From Rhodanobacter fulvus Jip2 (GTDB lineage Bacteria; Pseudomonadota; Gammaproteobacteria; Xanthomonadales; Rhodanobacteraceae): a stretch of DNA of 64,000 bases. Of this stretch, positions 1-8,510 are shown piece after piece. Where the stretch lies: positions 1 through 64,000 of the forward strand of contig NZ_AJXU01000044.1 of the NCBI RefSeq assembly GCF_000264315.1, in the 5' to 3' direction. Within the stretch, counting starts at the first letter, position 1. Each line of letters begins with the position of its first letter. The notes beneath the pieces are model-generated. The model saw only the letters and a program-made list of their open reading frames with translations. It was not told the DNA's origin and ran no database searches. Made by a program: the position numbers and the translations under genes.

Positions 1-520
1 CCGGGCAGCTTCCCCCGCAATGCGGGGGAAGCAAAGGCCGTAGCCCACGCCTTAAACCGAAACCCCACGCCTTCCTTCCCCCGCTTGCGGGGGAAGGTGC
101 CGAAGGCGGAAGAGGGCGCTCTTGGCTTGGCTGGCGCCGAACGAAAAGCGCCCCCTTCAGCCCTGCGGGCAGCTTCCCCCGCGATGCGGGGGAAGCGAAG
201 GCCGTAGCCTCACGCCTTAAACCGAACCCCCACGCCTTCCTTCTCCCGCTTGCGGGGGAAGGTGCCGAAGGCGGAAGGGGGCGCTCTTGGCTTGGCTGGC
301 GCCGAACGAAAAGCACCCCCTTCAGCCCTCCGGGCAGCTTCCCCCGCGATGCGGGGGAAGCGAAGGCCGTGGCCCACGTCTTGAGCCGAAACCCCACGCC
401 TTCCTTCCCCCGCTTGCGGGGGAAGGTGCCGAAGGCGGATGGGGGCGCTCTTGCTTGGCTGGCGCCGAACGACAAGCGCCCCCTCCGGGCAGCTTCCCCC
501 GCGATGCGGGGGAAGCGAAA
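1..520. repeat. Tandem repeat, 155-165 bp unit, about 3.1 copies
   Basis: The phrase cgggcagcttcccccgc recurs at about 2, 166, 331 and 486, giving periods of 164, 165 and 155 bp. Each unit holds two GC-rich hairpins (cttccccCGC..GCGgggaag types) and a conserved spacer ending in ggcgccgaacg. The copies are nearly identical, which suggests recent amplification. The window starts inside a copy, so the array probably extends to the left. The reading frames here differ between copies and I see no gene. Confidence 0.9.
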
Positions 521-532
521 AGCCGAGACCTC

Positions 533-1531
533 TCACTCCACGCTGGCTTTCCGTGCCCGTGCCACGTTCTGGCGCCAATGCGGAACCACGGTCGCCGGAT
601 GCGGCGTGCCGTTGGTCACCGTGCTGCGCACGTCGGCGCGGTTGAGGTGTGGCGCGAACTGCACGATCCAGTCCAGGGTGTAATCACGCAGCACGCTGTC
701 ACGGCGCAACAGGATCCAGGTGGTGCAGGTCGGGAACAGCGCATCGGCGGTGATCGTGCGCAAGTCGTCGCCATCGCTTGGCAACATGGCCATTTCCGCC
801 AGTACGCCAATGCCCATGCCGGCGCGCACGTAGGTCTTGATCAGGTCCGCATCGGCGGCGGTCATGGCTATCTGCGGCACCAGCCCCGCCGCGGCAAACG
901 CACGCCGCAGCGAGGATTCGGGCTTTACCGACGAGTCGTAGCTGACCAGCGGCAAATCGGCCAGTTCGGCCAGGGTCGGCGCGCGCTTGAGCGAGGCCAG
1001 TGGGTGCGTATGCGGCATCAGCACCACGCGGTTCCAGCGGTACGCGGGCAGGGCAATGCCGCTGGCCGGCGCCGCACCCGAGGTGCTGACCACGGCCAGG
1101 TCGACGCGGCCACCCTCCAGCAAGGCCAGTACTTCCGCGTCGCCGCTGGGCTGCAGATGCACGCTGACCTGTGGGTAGCGTCGGCTCAGTGCCGCGATCG
1201 ACGGCGGCAGCGCAAAGCGGGCCTGGGTGTGCGTGGTGGCGATGCGAAGCTCGCCGTGTTCCTCGTTGCGCAGGTTGGCGGCGATGGAACGGATGTTGAC
1301 CGCTTCGGCCAGGATCACGCGGGCGCGCTCGAGCACACGGGCGCCCGCATCGGTCACGCCATCGAGGCTCTTGCCCTTGCGTGTGAACAACTGCAGGCCG
1401 AGTTCGTCCTCCAGTTGCTTCAACTGCTTGCTGACGCCCGGTTGCGTGGCGTGCACGCGTTCGGCGGCCGCGGTGATATTGAGTCCGCAATCGGCGATGG
1501 CGATGAGGTAGCGCAGTTGGGTCAGGGTCAT
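533..1531 (-). CDS. cysB: CysB-like LysR-family transcriptional regulator
   Basis: A 332-residue LysR-type regulator. The N-terminal winged helix-turn-helix (about residues 1-60; [32 protein letters not shown]) closely resembles E. coli CysB, followed by a substrate-binding-like effector domain that in CysB senses O-acetylserine or N-acetylserine. It is divergent from cysG and near cysK, which supports a role in activating sulfur assimilation. I chose the ATG at 1531 because the CysB-like start MTLTQLRYL begins there; the frame is open for 46 more codons upstream without similarity. It could instead be the paralogue Cbl. Confidence 0.85.
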   Translation of the reverse strand: MTLTQLRYLIAIADCGLNITAAAERVHATQPGVSKQLKQLEDELGLQLFTRKGKSLDGVTDAGARVLERARVILAEAVNIRSIAANLRNEEHGELRIATTHTQARFALPPSIAALSRRYPQVSVHLQPSGDAEVLALLEGGRVDLAVVSTSGAAPASGIALPAYRWNRVVLMPHTHPLASLKRAPTLAELADLPLVSYDSSVKPESSLRRAFAAAGLVPQIAMTAADADLIKTYVRAGMGIGVLAEMAMLPSDGDDLRTITADALFPTCTTWILLRRDSVLRDYTLDWIVQFAPHLNRADVRSTVTNGTPHPATVVPHWRQNVARARKASVE

Positions 1532-1838
1532 GGCGTCGGTTCGCAGGTATGCCGGTGAGAGTGTAGGGGTAGAAGAGCGTGATGCGGCTGCTTCGCGTGG
1601 CAGGCCATTCCACATGGCATGCCGGCTCATGCGGGATGCCTGTACCCCAACGGCCGGTAGCGGCTCCATTCTATGGCAATTCGGACGTCTATACGCCCAA
1701 ACGTGCCTGGCATTCTACATCACGCCATGGCTCATAACCTTGAGGTATATCAACGGCATCACAAGTCATTTCCACAACGATGGCGTCATCGGTAGCGTTG
1801 CAGTGCCGCGCCGCCGTGGCGCCGATGCCGTGCAAGCC
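1532..1838. promoter_or_regulatory. Divergent cysB/cysG control region
   Basis: About 307 bp between two divergent genes, visibly more AT-rich at 1725-1790 (ataaccttgaggtatatcaa) than its surroundings. By context it should hold both promoters and a CysB site. CysB sites are too degenerate to place by eye, so no operator is claimed. Confidence 0.4.
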
Positions 1839-3326
1839 ATGAAGCTGTATCCGCTTTTCGCCGATCTTTCCCGCCGCGCCGTACTGGTTGTGGGCGGTGG
1901 TGCCGTGGCCGAGCGCAAGGTGGCGGCGCTGCTGGCGGCCAAGGCGCAGGTGACGGTAGGCGCGCCATTGCTGACACCGCAGCTGGAAAGCCTGGTCAGG
2001 AAAGGCCGCATCGCGCATCGCGCGGGCGTGTTCGAGTCTGGCTGGATCGACCACGTGTGGCTGGTGGTGGCCGCCACCTCCGATCAGGCGCTGAACGCCC
2101 AGGTCGCCGAGCTGGCCACCTTGCAGCGCATTTTCGTCAATGTGGTGGACGACGCGCAGCTGTCCAGTTTCCACGTGCCGGCGGTGATCGACCGCTCGCC
2201 GGTGATCGTGGCCATATCCAGCAGTGGCGAGGCGCCGATGCTGGGCCGGTTGCTGCGCGAGCGGCTGGAAACGCTGATCGACCATTCGATCGGGCCGCTG
2301 GCCGCACTGGCCGCGCGCCTGCGCAAACGCATCCGCCGGCGTTATCCGGACCTCGCCCTGCGCCGTCAGTTCTATCAAAAGCTGCTGACCGGTCCGGTCG
2401 CGGACCTGCTTCGCCGCAACCAGCCCGAGGCAGCCACCGCTGCGGCCGAACGGGAACTCGCCGCACCCCGCGCGGGCGCCGTCGGCTCGGTGGTGCTGGT
2501 GGGCGCGGGTCCCGGCGATCCCGGCCTGCTGACCCTGCGTGCGCTGCGCGCGTTGAACGAAGCCGACGTGATCCTGCACGACCGGCTGGTCAGCCCCGAC
2601 ATACTGGAACTGGCCCGCCGCGACGCCGATCGCATCGAGGTGGGCAAGCAGGCCGGCAACCACCACACCACCCAGGACGGCATCCATGCGCTGATGCTGG
2701 AACATGCGCGCGCCGGCAAGCGCGTGGTGCGCCTGAAAGGGGGTGACCCGTTCGTGTTCGGTCGCGGCGGCGAGGAGCTGGAATTCCTGCACGAGCATGG
2801 CATCGCCTTCGAAGTGGTGCCCGGCATCACCGCCGCGCTGGCCTGCGCCGCCTACGCCGGCGTGCCGCTGACCCATCGCGACCATGCGCAGTCGGTGCGC
2901 CTGGTCACCGCGCATTGCCGCTCATCGATGGACACGCTGGACTGGCCCGCGCTGGCGCAGGAACGGCAGACGCTGGCGGTCTACATGGGCGTGGCCGGGC
3001 TGGAAACGGTGCAGGCGCAACTGCTTGCGCATGGTCGGGCGGCGGAAACGCCGTTCGCGCTGGTCGAGAACGGTTCGCGTGCGGACCAGCGCGTGGTGAC
3101 CGGCACGCTGGCCGACCTGTCGGCACAGGCGCGTCGCCACGATGTGCGCTCGCCAGCGCTGCTGATCCTGGGCGAGGTGGCCTCGCTCAGCCATCGGCTG
3201 GCCTGGTTCGGTGCCGAGCCGCTGGGGTCGCCGGCCGCCATCGAGCCCGCGCCACCGTCCCGGCCCGTGCCGCGCCCCACGTCGCGCGCCGCGGTGGAGA
3301 CCTTGCGCGCCATCCATCGCGCGTAA
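1839..3326 (+). CDS. cysG: Siroheme synthase CysG (precorrin-2 dehydrogenase/ferrochelatase plus uroporphyrinogen-III methyltransferase)
   Basis: A 495-residue bifunctional enzyme making siroheme, the cofactor of sulfite and nitrite reductases, from uroporphyrinogen III. The N-terminal part (about 1-150) is the NAD-dependent dehydrogenase/ferrochelatase with the GGGAVAERK nucleotide loop and ISSSGEAP. The C-terminal part (about 215-455) is the SAM-dependent methyltransferase with [29 protein letters not shown] and [20 protein letters not shown]. Length matches the family (about 457-490). The start is [10 protein letters not shown]; the open frame extends about 100 codons upstream with unrelated sequence. 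It lies upstream of cysK, separated by a terminator-like hairpin. Confidence 0.95.
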   Translation: MKLYPLFADLSRRAVLVVGGGAVAERKVAALLAAKAQVTVGAPLLTPQLESLVRKGRIAHRAGVFESGWIDHVWLVVAATSDQALNAQVAELATLQRIFVNVVDDAQLSSFHVPAVIDRSPVIVAISSSGEAPMLGRLLRERLETLIDHSIGPLAALAARLRKRIRRRYPDLALRRQFYQKLLTGPVADLLRRNQPEAATAAAERELAAPRAGAVGSVVLVGAGPGDPGLLTLRALRALNEADVILHDRLVSPDILELARRDADRIEVGKQAGNHHTTQDGIHALMLEHARAGKRVVRLKGGDPFVFGRGGEELEFLHEHGIAFEVVPGITAALACAAYAGVPLTHRDHAQSVRLVTAHCRSSMDTLDWPALAQERQTLAVYMGVAGLETVQAQLLAHGRAAETPFALVENGSRADQRVVTGTLADLSAQARRHDVRSPALLILGEVASLSHRLAWFGAEPLGSPAAIEPAPPSRPVPRPTSRAAVETLRAIHRA

Positions 3327-3329
3327 CCT

Positions 3330-3349
3330 CCGCGTCACCGCGGTTTTTT
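3330..3349 (+). terminator. Intrinsic terminator after cysG
   Basis: Stem ccgcg/cgcgg with a 4-nt loop (tcac) followed directly by six T, starting 4 bp after the cysG stop. The stem is short, so partial read-through into cysK is possible. Confidence 0.7.
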
Positions 3350-3408
3350 CATGCTGCGCGTTGCCGAGATTCCGGCAGCGCGCTTTTCTTTACCCACGGA
3401 GCGTTTCC

Positions 3409-4347
3409 ATGATCTACAACAGCATCCTCGACACCATCGGCCGCACGCCCATCGTGAAGCTGCAGCGTCTGGCGCCGGCCCACGTGGATATCTACGTGAA
3501 GGTCGAAGCGTTCAACCCGGCCGGTTCGGTGAAAGACCGCCTGGCGCTGGCCATCATCCTCGACGCCGAGCAGCGCGGCGTGCTGAAACCTGGCCAGACC
3601 GTGGTGGAGTCCACCTCGGGCAACACCGGTGTGGCGCTGGCTGCCGTGTGTGCGGCCCGTGGCTATCCCTTCGTGGCAGTGTTGCCGGACTCCTTCTCCA
3701 TCGAGCGGCGCAAGCTGATCCGCGCCTATGGTGGCAAGGTGCTGCTCACTCCGGCGGCGCTGCGTGGCAGCGGTGCATCGGCGAAGGCGCAGGAGTTGGC
3801 CGACAAGCACGGCTGGTTCCTTGCCAACCAGTTCGACAACCCGGCCAATCCGGCCTACCACCGCCAGACCACGGCCGCTGAAATCATCAGCGACTTCGCT
3901 GGTCGCCGCTTCAACTATTTCGTCAGCGGCTGGGGCACCGGCGGTACGCTTACCGGCGTGGGCGAGGTGCTCAAGGTGGCGCGCCCGGAGGTCAAGGTAG
4001 TCGGTGCCGAGCCCGCCGCGGCCTCGCTGCTGGGTGGCAACGAATGGGCCTCGCACAAGATCCAGGGTTGGACGCCGGACTTCCTGCCCGCCGTGCTCAA
4101 CGGCCAGGTGGTCGACCAGCTGGTGACCGTGGACGACGTGGTGGCCCGCGACACCGCGCGCGTGCTGGCGCAGAAGGAAGGCATCTTCGCCGGCCTTTCC
4201 TCCGGCGCCACGCTGGCAGCTGCGCTGCAGGTGGCGCAGACCGCGCCGGAAGGTTCCGTGCTGCTGGCGATGCTGCCCGACACCGGCGAGCGCTACCTGT
4301 CGACCTTCCTGTTCGAAGGCGTCAACGAAGGTTCGGACGAAGTCTGA
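3409..4347 (+). CDS. cysK: Cysteine synthase A (O-acetylserine sulfhydrylase)
   Basis: A 312-residue PLP enzyme of fold type II making cysteine from O-acetylserine and sulfide. The PLP lysine is K42 in AGSVKDR; TSGNTGVAL is the substrate loop, GWGTGGTLTG the phosphate-binding loop, and SSGATLAA lies near the C-terminus. The start MIYNSILDTIGRTP is the canonical CysK N-terminus. It could be the CysM isozyme, but the N-terminal sequence and spacing fit CysK better. It completes the local sulfur set with cysB and cysG. Confidence 0.93.
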   Translation: MIYNSILDTIGRTPIVKLQRLAPAHVDIYVKVEAFNPAGSVKDRLALAIILDAEQRGVLKPGQTVVESTSGNTGVALAAVCAARGYPFVAVLPDSFSIERRKLIRAYGGKVLLTPAALRGSGASAKAQELADKHGWFLANQFDNPANPAYHRQTTAAEIISDFAGRRFNYFVSGWGTGGTLTGVGEVLKVARPEVKVVGAEPAAASLLGGNEWASHKIQGWTPDFLPAVLNGQVVDQLVTVDDVVARDTARVLAQKEGIFAGLSSGATLAAALQVAQTAPEGSVLLAMLPDTGERYLSTFLFEGVNEGSDEV

Positions 4348-4390
4348 GCATGGCGGCAGGCCGGTTCGTGCAATCGGCCGCCGCTTCCAT

Positions 4391-4783
4391 TCAATCGTGC
4401 AGCGTGCAGGCGGGCCCGGGGGACGGCGCCCGCGTCCGCTCACCCCGTCTCGCCATCAGCTTCTCGCCCACGCCAGCCAACGCCTGGATGGCCGGCAACA
4501 GTTCGCGGCCCAGCTCGGTAAGCGCGTACTCGGCCGATGGCGGCGAGCTGTCCAGGGCCCGCCGCTTCACCAGCCCCAGGGATTGCAGCTCGCGTAACCG
4601 CGCACTCAGGACGCGCGCGGAGATGGGCGGAATGTCGTGGCGCAGCTCACCGAAACGACGCGGCCCGCCGCTCAGGTACCAGATCACGTTGGGCGCCCAG
4701 GCGCCGCGCAACATCGCCATGCACTCGCTTAGCGGGCAGGTAGGCGGCACCGCGACTTTGTTCTTGCGTACTGACAGACCCAT
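4391..4783 (-). CDS. HxlR-family transcriptional regulator
   Basis: A 130-residue winged-helix regulator. The characteristic block CPLSECMAMLRGAWAPNVIW is followed by GPRRFGELRHDIPPISARVL, the recognition helix and wing (SPPSAEYALTELGREL). HxlR proteins often repress or activate a divergent detoxification gene in response to electrophiles. Here the divergent gene is a glutathione transferase, so it is the likely target (inference). A GGAG ribosome site sits just upstream of the ATG at 4783. Confidence 0.88.
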   Translation of the reverse strand: MGLSVRKNKVAVPPTCPLSECMAMLRGAWAPNVIWYLSGGPRRFGELRHDIPPISARVLSARLRELQSLGLVKRRALDSSPPSAEYALTELGRELLPAIQALAGVGEKLMARRGERTRAPSPGPACTLHD

Positions 4784-4840
4784 GCGTTCTCCACGAAGTC
4801 AGGTAACCGGGGGGATACCGCATTTTCGCCGTATCGGCGC

Positions 4841-4858
4841 CTGATTAGTATCCATCAG
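4841..4858. promoter_or_regulatory. Possible operator between hxlR and gst
   Basis: ctgat-N8-atcag, an interrupted palindrome, followed closely by taaccatggtggtta, another imperfect palindrome. It lies in the 164 bp between the divergent HxlR gene and gstA. Position and symmetry suggest an HxlR site; the arms are short and could be chance. Confidence 0.35.
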
Positions 4859-4947
4859 TAACCATGGTGGTTAGCATGCTCCGCGTCGCTGCGATTCGCG
4901 CGACAGTCTCTCGCGCATGCCGCGTCCCCCACCATCATGGAGCAACG

Positions 4948-5565
4948 ATGAAACTCTTCTACTTCCCCGGCGCCTGTTCCCTGTCACCCCATATCGTGGC
5001 GCTCGAAGCCGGCATCCCGGTACAGCTGGAAAGGGTCGACATCAAGACCAAGCTCACCGAAAGCGGCCAGGATTTCGCGAAGATCAACCCGAAAGGCTAC
5101 GTACCGACCCTGCAGCTGGACAACGGCGAAGTGCTGACCGAAGGCCCCGCCATCGTGCAATACCTGGCCGACCTGAAGCCCGAAAGCGGCCTGGCCCCGG
5201 CCAACGGCACCCTGCTGCGCTACCGGCTGCAGGAAATGCTGGGCTTCATCAACACCGAACTGCACAAGACCTACAGCCCGCTGTTCAATCCCGACACGTC
5301 GGAAGACGTCCGCGCCGGCCGCAAGGCCTACCTGCTCAAGCGCTACCAGCTGATCGAGGACGTGCTGGCCAAACAGCCCTGGCTGCTGGGCGACCACTTC
5401 ACCGCCGCCGACGCGTACCTGTTCACGATCACCGCCTGGGCCGCCTACGTCGATGTGGATCTGTCGGCGTTCCCGGCGTTGCTGGTCTTCCAGAAGACCG
5501 TGGCGCAGCGACCGGCGGTGCAGAAGGCGATGCTGGAAGAGGGGTTGATCAAGGCGGCTGCTTGA
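4948..5565 (+). CDS. gstA: Glutathione S-transferase (GstA type)
   Basis: A 205-residue cytosolic transferase very similar throughout to E. coli GstA (beta class). The N-terminal thioredoxin-like domain (1-80) begins MKLFYFPGACSLSPHI with the beta-class Cys-Ser pair at positions 10-11, then NPKGYVPTLQLD and EGPAIVQYLADL. The C-terminal helical domain contains ELHKTYSPLFNPDTSED and FTAADAYLFTITAWA. It conjugates glutathione to electrophiles. The start is set by the conserved N-terminus; the track extends 28 codons upstream without similarity. It is divergent from the HxlR regulator. Confidence 0.93.
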   Translation: MKLFYFPGACSLSPHIVALEAGIPVQLERVDIKTKLTESGQDFAKINPKGYVPTLQLDNGEVLTEGPAIVQYLADLKPESGLAPANGTLLRYRLQEMLGFINTELHKTYSPLFNPDTSEDVRAGRKAYLLKRYQLIEDVLAKQPWLLGDHFTAADAYLFTITAWAAYVDVDLSAFPALLVFQKTVAQRPAVQKAMLEEGLIKAAA

Positions 5566-5585
5566 TTGACCGCTGCTTGAATGCG

Positions 5586-5618
5586 AACGGCCGGCGCTGT
5601 GAGGTGCCGGCCGTTTGC
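5586..5618 (+). terminator. Terminator after gstA
   Basis: Perfect 10-bp stem aacggccggc/gccggccgtt with a 10-nt loop and a weak T-rich tail (tttgcgtttctt), 20 bp after the gstA stop. Confidence 0.75.
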
Positions 5619-5680
5619 GTTTCTTGGATTGCCCCATGAGCAACCGTGAATAAAGCCGGGTTCAGTCTGGTGCAAAATTT

Positions 5681-5714
5681 CTATTAAGGAGCAAATGAAC
5701 CTGCCCCTTTTTTG
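5681..5714. repeat. Possible transposon-flank remnant
   Basis: AT-rich piece containing aaggagcaaatgaacctg then cccctttttt. I recall similar phrases beside REP-associated transposase genes in Xanthomonadales genomes, but no transposase gene is present here. The link is recollection, not shown by this sequence. Confidence 0.25.
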
Positions 5715-5725
5715 AACGAAAACCT

Positions 5726-6898
5726 TCAGCGGCCGCGGAGTCTGGCCCTTTCGTTGGCTGCATCCCGGCGGCGATTGGCTTCTTCGGGCGACACCACGGG
5801 TGCCGCTTCATGGTCGCCGGGTTGTTTCAGCATGTCGCCGTAGAAGACCTCAAGCTCTTTTTTGGTCCGGGTTGGCGCCAGGGCCAGAGCCTGCTCGATG
5901 CGGATCGGGCATTGATTGACAGGCGCGCCCACGCGCAACAGCGGGTGCTTCGCCATGCGTGAGGACAAGCGGGCCGGCTCGGCGCCGGCTGGCCGCTGGC
6001 GATACCAGAATTTGAACCGGTGTACCTGCGTGGTGTCCGGCAACAGGTAGCTGCATTCGATCAGGCGCGCAGTCTTGGACACCGCCACGTTGTCTTCGTG
6101 GATGATGCCTCGCCATGGCTGGCGGAATGCATCGGCCTGTGACAACTCGATGTCCGGCCCCATCATGGCCATGCCGCTGATCATCAGCCCCCTCAGCGTG
6201 CCCGGCTGGTTGCGGTCGGTATAGACGGTGTACAGCGGTTGGCTGACCGGCTGCACGGGAAACGCCATGCCGGGCGGCACGTTGTGATAAAGGAAATTGG
6301 CGTTGTCGGGGCTTTCGACAGCCAACTCCCCGCGCGCCTTCTTGTTGAGCAAGGCCGCGTAATCATAAAAAGGCTTGGCCTCACCGGCGCTGCATAACTG
6401 GTAAAGACGGTCCTCGGCATGGCAGACGCCGCCGAATTCACCGGCGGATCTGTTGTCATGGTCGACCTTGCAATCAAAGGCACGGTCGAACAACGCGACG
6501 CAAAGCGGTGGAAGTTTCTCGACCTGATCGGGACGGATCTTTATCCCCAGCTTCCAGGCCTGCCACGGATCCATGCCATAAGCCTTGCCCACCATAGATT
6601 CGATCGACTCAAGCGATTGCTTGTTGCGCTCGGCGATAGCCAGTTGGCGCTGCAGCTCTCCGCGCTCCTTGCACGACCCGCAGGCCGCGATCCGGGCCCG
6701 CAAAATATCCGGCTCATGCTGCATCGTGGTGCGCAGGGAAACATAATCGATGACGTCGGAAACCAAACCGGGACCGTCGTTCATCCGCGCTTGATCCTCC
6801 GCCAGGTCAAGCCACGTCTTCTGCAGCGCGCTGACACGTGGCGAACACGCCAACAGCAAAACCGCCAGTGTGATTCCTGATACCCATGCCTTGTTCAT
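5726..6898 (-). CDS. Hypothetical exported protein, probable lipoprotein
   Basis: A 390-residue protein I do not recognise. The N-terminus (MNKAWVSGITLAVLLLACS) is a signal peptide with a lipobox-like LLAC, so Cys18 may be lipidated. Two Cys pairs stand out: AACGSCKERGEL, and further along DCKVDH with GVCHAEDRLYQLC. A charged, Arg-rich tail ends the protein. A strong ribosome site (gagagggggga) precedes the ATG. It is monocistronic, between the gst terminator and a gene-poor stretch. No function is assigned. Confidence 0.8.
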   Translation of the reverse strand: MNKAWVSGITLAVLLLACSPRVSALQKTWLDLAEDQARMNDGPGLVSDVIDYVSLRTTMQHEPDILRARIAACGSCKERGELQRQLAIAERNKQSLESIESMVGKAYGMDPWQAWKLGIKIRPDQVEKLPPLCVALFDRAFDCKVDHDNRSAGEFGGVCHAEDRLYQLCSAGEAKPFYDYAALLNKKARGELAVESPDNANFLYHNVPPGMAFPVQPVSQPLYTVYTDRNQPGTLRGLMISGMAMMGPDIELSQADAFRQPWRGIIHEDNVAVSKTARLIECSYLLPDTTQVHRFKFWYRQRPAGAEPARLSSRMAKHPLLRVGAPVNQCPIRIEQALALAPTRTKKELEVFYGDMLKQPGDHEAAPVVSPEEANRRRDAANERARLRGR

Positions 6899-7359
6899 GG
6901 AAAGTCCCCCCTCTCCGCGTGCAGGTCGCTAGCGCCCGGCCACCACGGCGGTGCGCTTTTCATGGCGGCGGGATCCTGGGCGGAGCCCGCTGAAGTACCG
7001 TAGCCCGGATGCGATCCATCAGGCTTCGGCAAAGCTGCTGATACGGTGTGTCGGCGCCCCATCCCCGGTGCCCGGCCCATGATTTACGTTCCCCGCAGCG
7101 GATGGTACATGCGTAGCGGGGAAGGTGTCCTGGCGCGGGCGGTATCGACATAACGGCGACGAAGCCCGGGGCGAAAACCTCATGTGGTCGGCACTCCAAG
7201 AAACGGGCAGGCTTCACAGCCTCCACGAAATCCGGGGCGGTTCAAGCTGTTGGGCATGGTTTCCTCGCGCCTCGGCCGGGGTGTCGCAAGCTCACGGGGG
7301 CGACCCACTTAACTTCCTCCGTCCCGGTTTCGGTGCTCAGCTCTATTGAGGTAGCGTTG
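6899..7359. other. Intergenic stretch without supported gene
   Basis: About 460 bp separating the lipoprotein from the cassette genes. Only short frames occur, with no family similarity and no ribosome site. It contains a small inverted pair tccccgc..gcgggga near 7090-7123. It may hold the degraded distal end of the cassette array, but no attC-type site is recognisable here. Confidence 0.5.
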
Positions 7360-7914
7360 TCAGCCGTTTTTGATGGCTTTCCAAAAACACGTCAGCGATA
7401 GGCACGCAATCAGGCCCGTAGCCAAGCTGAGTCCGAGAAAGGTGATCCAGAAGAGCAGCGGATGTTCGGTACGATGGAACAGAACGCTACCGCCACGGCT
7501 GCTGCTAGCCGCGACGTTGCCGGTATTGAGCGCATACAACATGCCGCCGATAGCGCCATAGGCGTACAGCCCGATGGCAGTACCCACTAGGAACCATGCC
7601 AACCTGGCCGCACCGTTCCTGGCGCCGCCGGTGATACCTTTGTTAAAGATTGTGATGATTCCGCCGCTGCATAGTGATCCGAGTGCGACGAAATCCATTG
7701 TCGATAGCGTTGCCATTAACCGTTTCGCCCCAGTAGTTACATCAGTACCGTAAGCCACACCCTGTTTGCTTTTGCGTTCATACCTAGGGAAACAGGGGCC
7801 GCGACGGAACTGTCCAAAACATGGGTCAGAGAGGATTTTCACCTGATCCATTTCGAAAGGTGCACTCTGACCCGCGTTTTTGGCGTTTTTGCCTTTTTCT
7901 ATGGGACGCGCCAT
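7360..7914 (-). CDS. Integron-cassette membrane protein (hypothetical)
   Basis: Up to 184 residues. The ATG at 7914 lies 12 bp past an attC site, the usual start for a cassette gene. The C-terminal 118 residues (from an internal Met at 7716) hold about three hydrophobic segments: FVALGSLCSGGIITIF, AWFLVGTAIGLYAYGAIGG and LLFWITFLGLSLATGLIACL. The N-terminal 60 residues are polar and contain a 51-bp inverted-repeat element read in frame. Either start is possible; the short form would lack the inserted part. No homologue is recognised. Base composition is lower in GC than the chromosome around it. Confidence 0.6.
   Translation of the reverse strand: MARPIEKGKNAKNAGQSAPFEMDQVKILSDPCFGQFRRGPCFPRYERKSKQGVAYGTDVTTGAKRLMATLSTMDFVALGSLCSGGIITIFNKGITGGARNGAARLAWFLVGTAIGLYAYGAIGGMLYALNTGNVAASSSRGGSVLFHRTEHPLLFWITFLGLSLATGLIACLSLTCFWKAIKNG
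7823..7873. repeat. 51-bp element with 9-bp terminal inverted repeats (MITE-like)
   Basis: Perfect terminal repeats gggtcagag (7823-7831) and ctctgaccc (7865-7873), with a central tttcgaaa. Its length, 51 bp, is a multiple of three and it is open in the frame of the surrounding cassette gene. Similar gggtcagag..ctctgaccc ends are familiar near REP/IS200-type transposases (recollection). Confidence 0.6.
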
Positions 7915-7926
7915 ATCTTTCCTTGA

Positions 7927-7985
7927 GATCTAACGCCTGAGTTAAGCGGAGGCGCTGCTGTCCGCCTTGGACGATTTGTTAGTGC
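7927..7985 (-). mobile_element. Integron attC recombination site (second)
   Basis: A 59-bp site on the minus strand: R'' box GCACTAAC at one end and R' box GCGTTAGATC at the other. Inner boxes TCGTCCAAGGCGG (L'') and CCGCTTAACTC (L') pair with one unpaired G, the signature of the folded bottom-strand substrate of IntI. It lies exactly between the stop of one small gene and the start of the next. Confidence 0.88.
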
Positions 7986-7991
7986 CCACAA

Positions 7992-8423
7992 CTACATCCC
8001 TTTACTTTGCTGCTTTTTGATCTCCTCAAGATAGACGCTACAGATCGTGTCCGCGATATTACTAGCTGCACTTTCGCCTTTGGAAACGAAATCGATTTCC
8101 CCTGCGTAATCACCATTAATGCTAAGTATGACGAGCTTCCCAAGACCGCCCACACAGTCGTCTTTCGATACATACCACTTCCGATATACAACGGCTTTTG
8201 TATTTACACCAGTGGATTGTCCGAGAACTACAGCAATGGGTGCTCCGGCTTTTGTTTGCGTAATTTCAAATGAGCCTTTACGAACACTGTAGGTCTGGGT
8301 GTCGGTGCTTGAGACCTCCACCCATGCGGAATCACTTGATGCATTAGAAGCACTTGTAGGAGTAGCAGAGACTGCACTGAAACTCATCGCGGCTAATACG
8401 AACCCGAATATGACGATCTTCAT
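7992..8423 (-). CDS. Integron-cassette exported protein (hypothetical)
   Basis: A 143-residue protein with a clear Sec signal peptide (MKIVIFGFVLAAMSFSAVSA, cleavage after ASA-like VSA about residue 20), then a Ser/Thr-rich linker and a compact domain containing RKWYVSKDDCVGGLGKLVI and a second Cys in ADTICSVYLEEIKKQ. The two Cys may form a disulfide in the periplasm. It is flanked on both sides by attC sites, 20 bp from the first and 6 bp from the second, so it is a complete mobile cassette. Function unknown. Lower GC and less biased codon use than neighbours. Confidence 0.8.
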   Translation of the reverse strand: MKIVIFGFVLAAMSFSAVSATPTSASNASSDSAWVEVSSTDTQTYSVRKGSFEITQTKAGAPIAVVLGQSTGVNTKAVVYRKWYVSKDDCVGGLGKLVILSINGDYAGEIDFVSKGESAASNIADTICSVYLEEIKKQQSKGM

Positions 8424-8443
8424 GACTGTCGACCTCCCTTGTG

Positions 8444-8501
8444 GCTCTAACGCTGGAGTTAAGCGGCGGCGTAGCCGTCCGCCTTGAACGAGATGTTAGG
8501 C
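8444..8501 (-). mobile_element. Integron attC recombination site (first)
   Basis: A 58-bp site on the minus strand: R'' GCCTAAC, L'' TCGTTCAAGGCGG, short loop, L' CCGCTTAACTCC, R' GCGTTAGAGC. L'' and L' pair with one extrahelical G and the outer core sites pair imperfectly, as in standard attC sites. It shares most of its sequence with the site at 7927-7985, meaning the cassettes came from one array type. It sits 9 bp after the stop of the 221-residue cassette gene. Confidence 0.9.
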
Positions 8502-8510
8502 ATCATGCGA

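Noticed and set aside
1-520. CRISPR array
   Set aside because: The units are 155-165 bp and the whole unit is conserved; there are no short repeats with unique spacers and no cas genes.
287-1558. 423-codon plus-strand frame overlapping the tandem repeat
   Set aside because: Runs antisense through cysB and reads repeat DNA as protein; no family similarity.
6960-7349. Two small frames of 88 and 74 codons on opposite strands
   Set aside because: Overlap each other, lack ribosome sites and similarity.
7300-7359. Third complete attC after the last cassette gene
   Set aside because: A gttaagtgggt phrase is present on the minus strand but paired L/R boxes are not, so no site is called.
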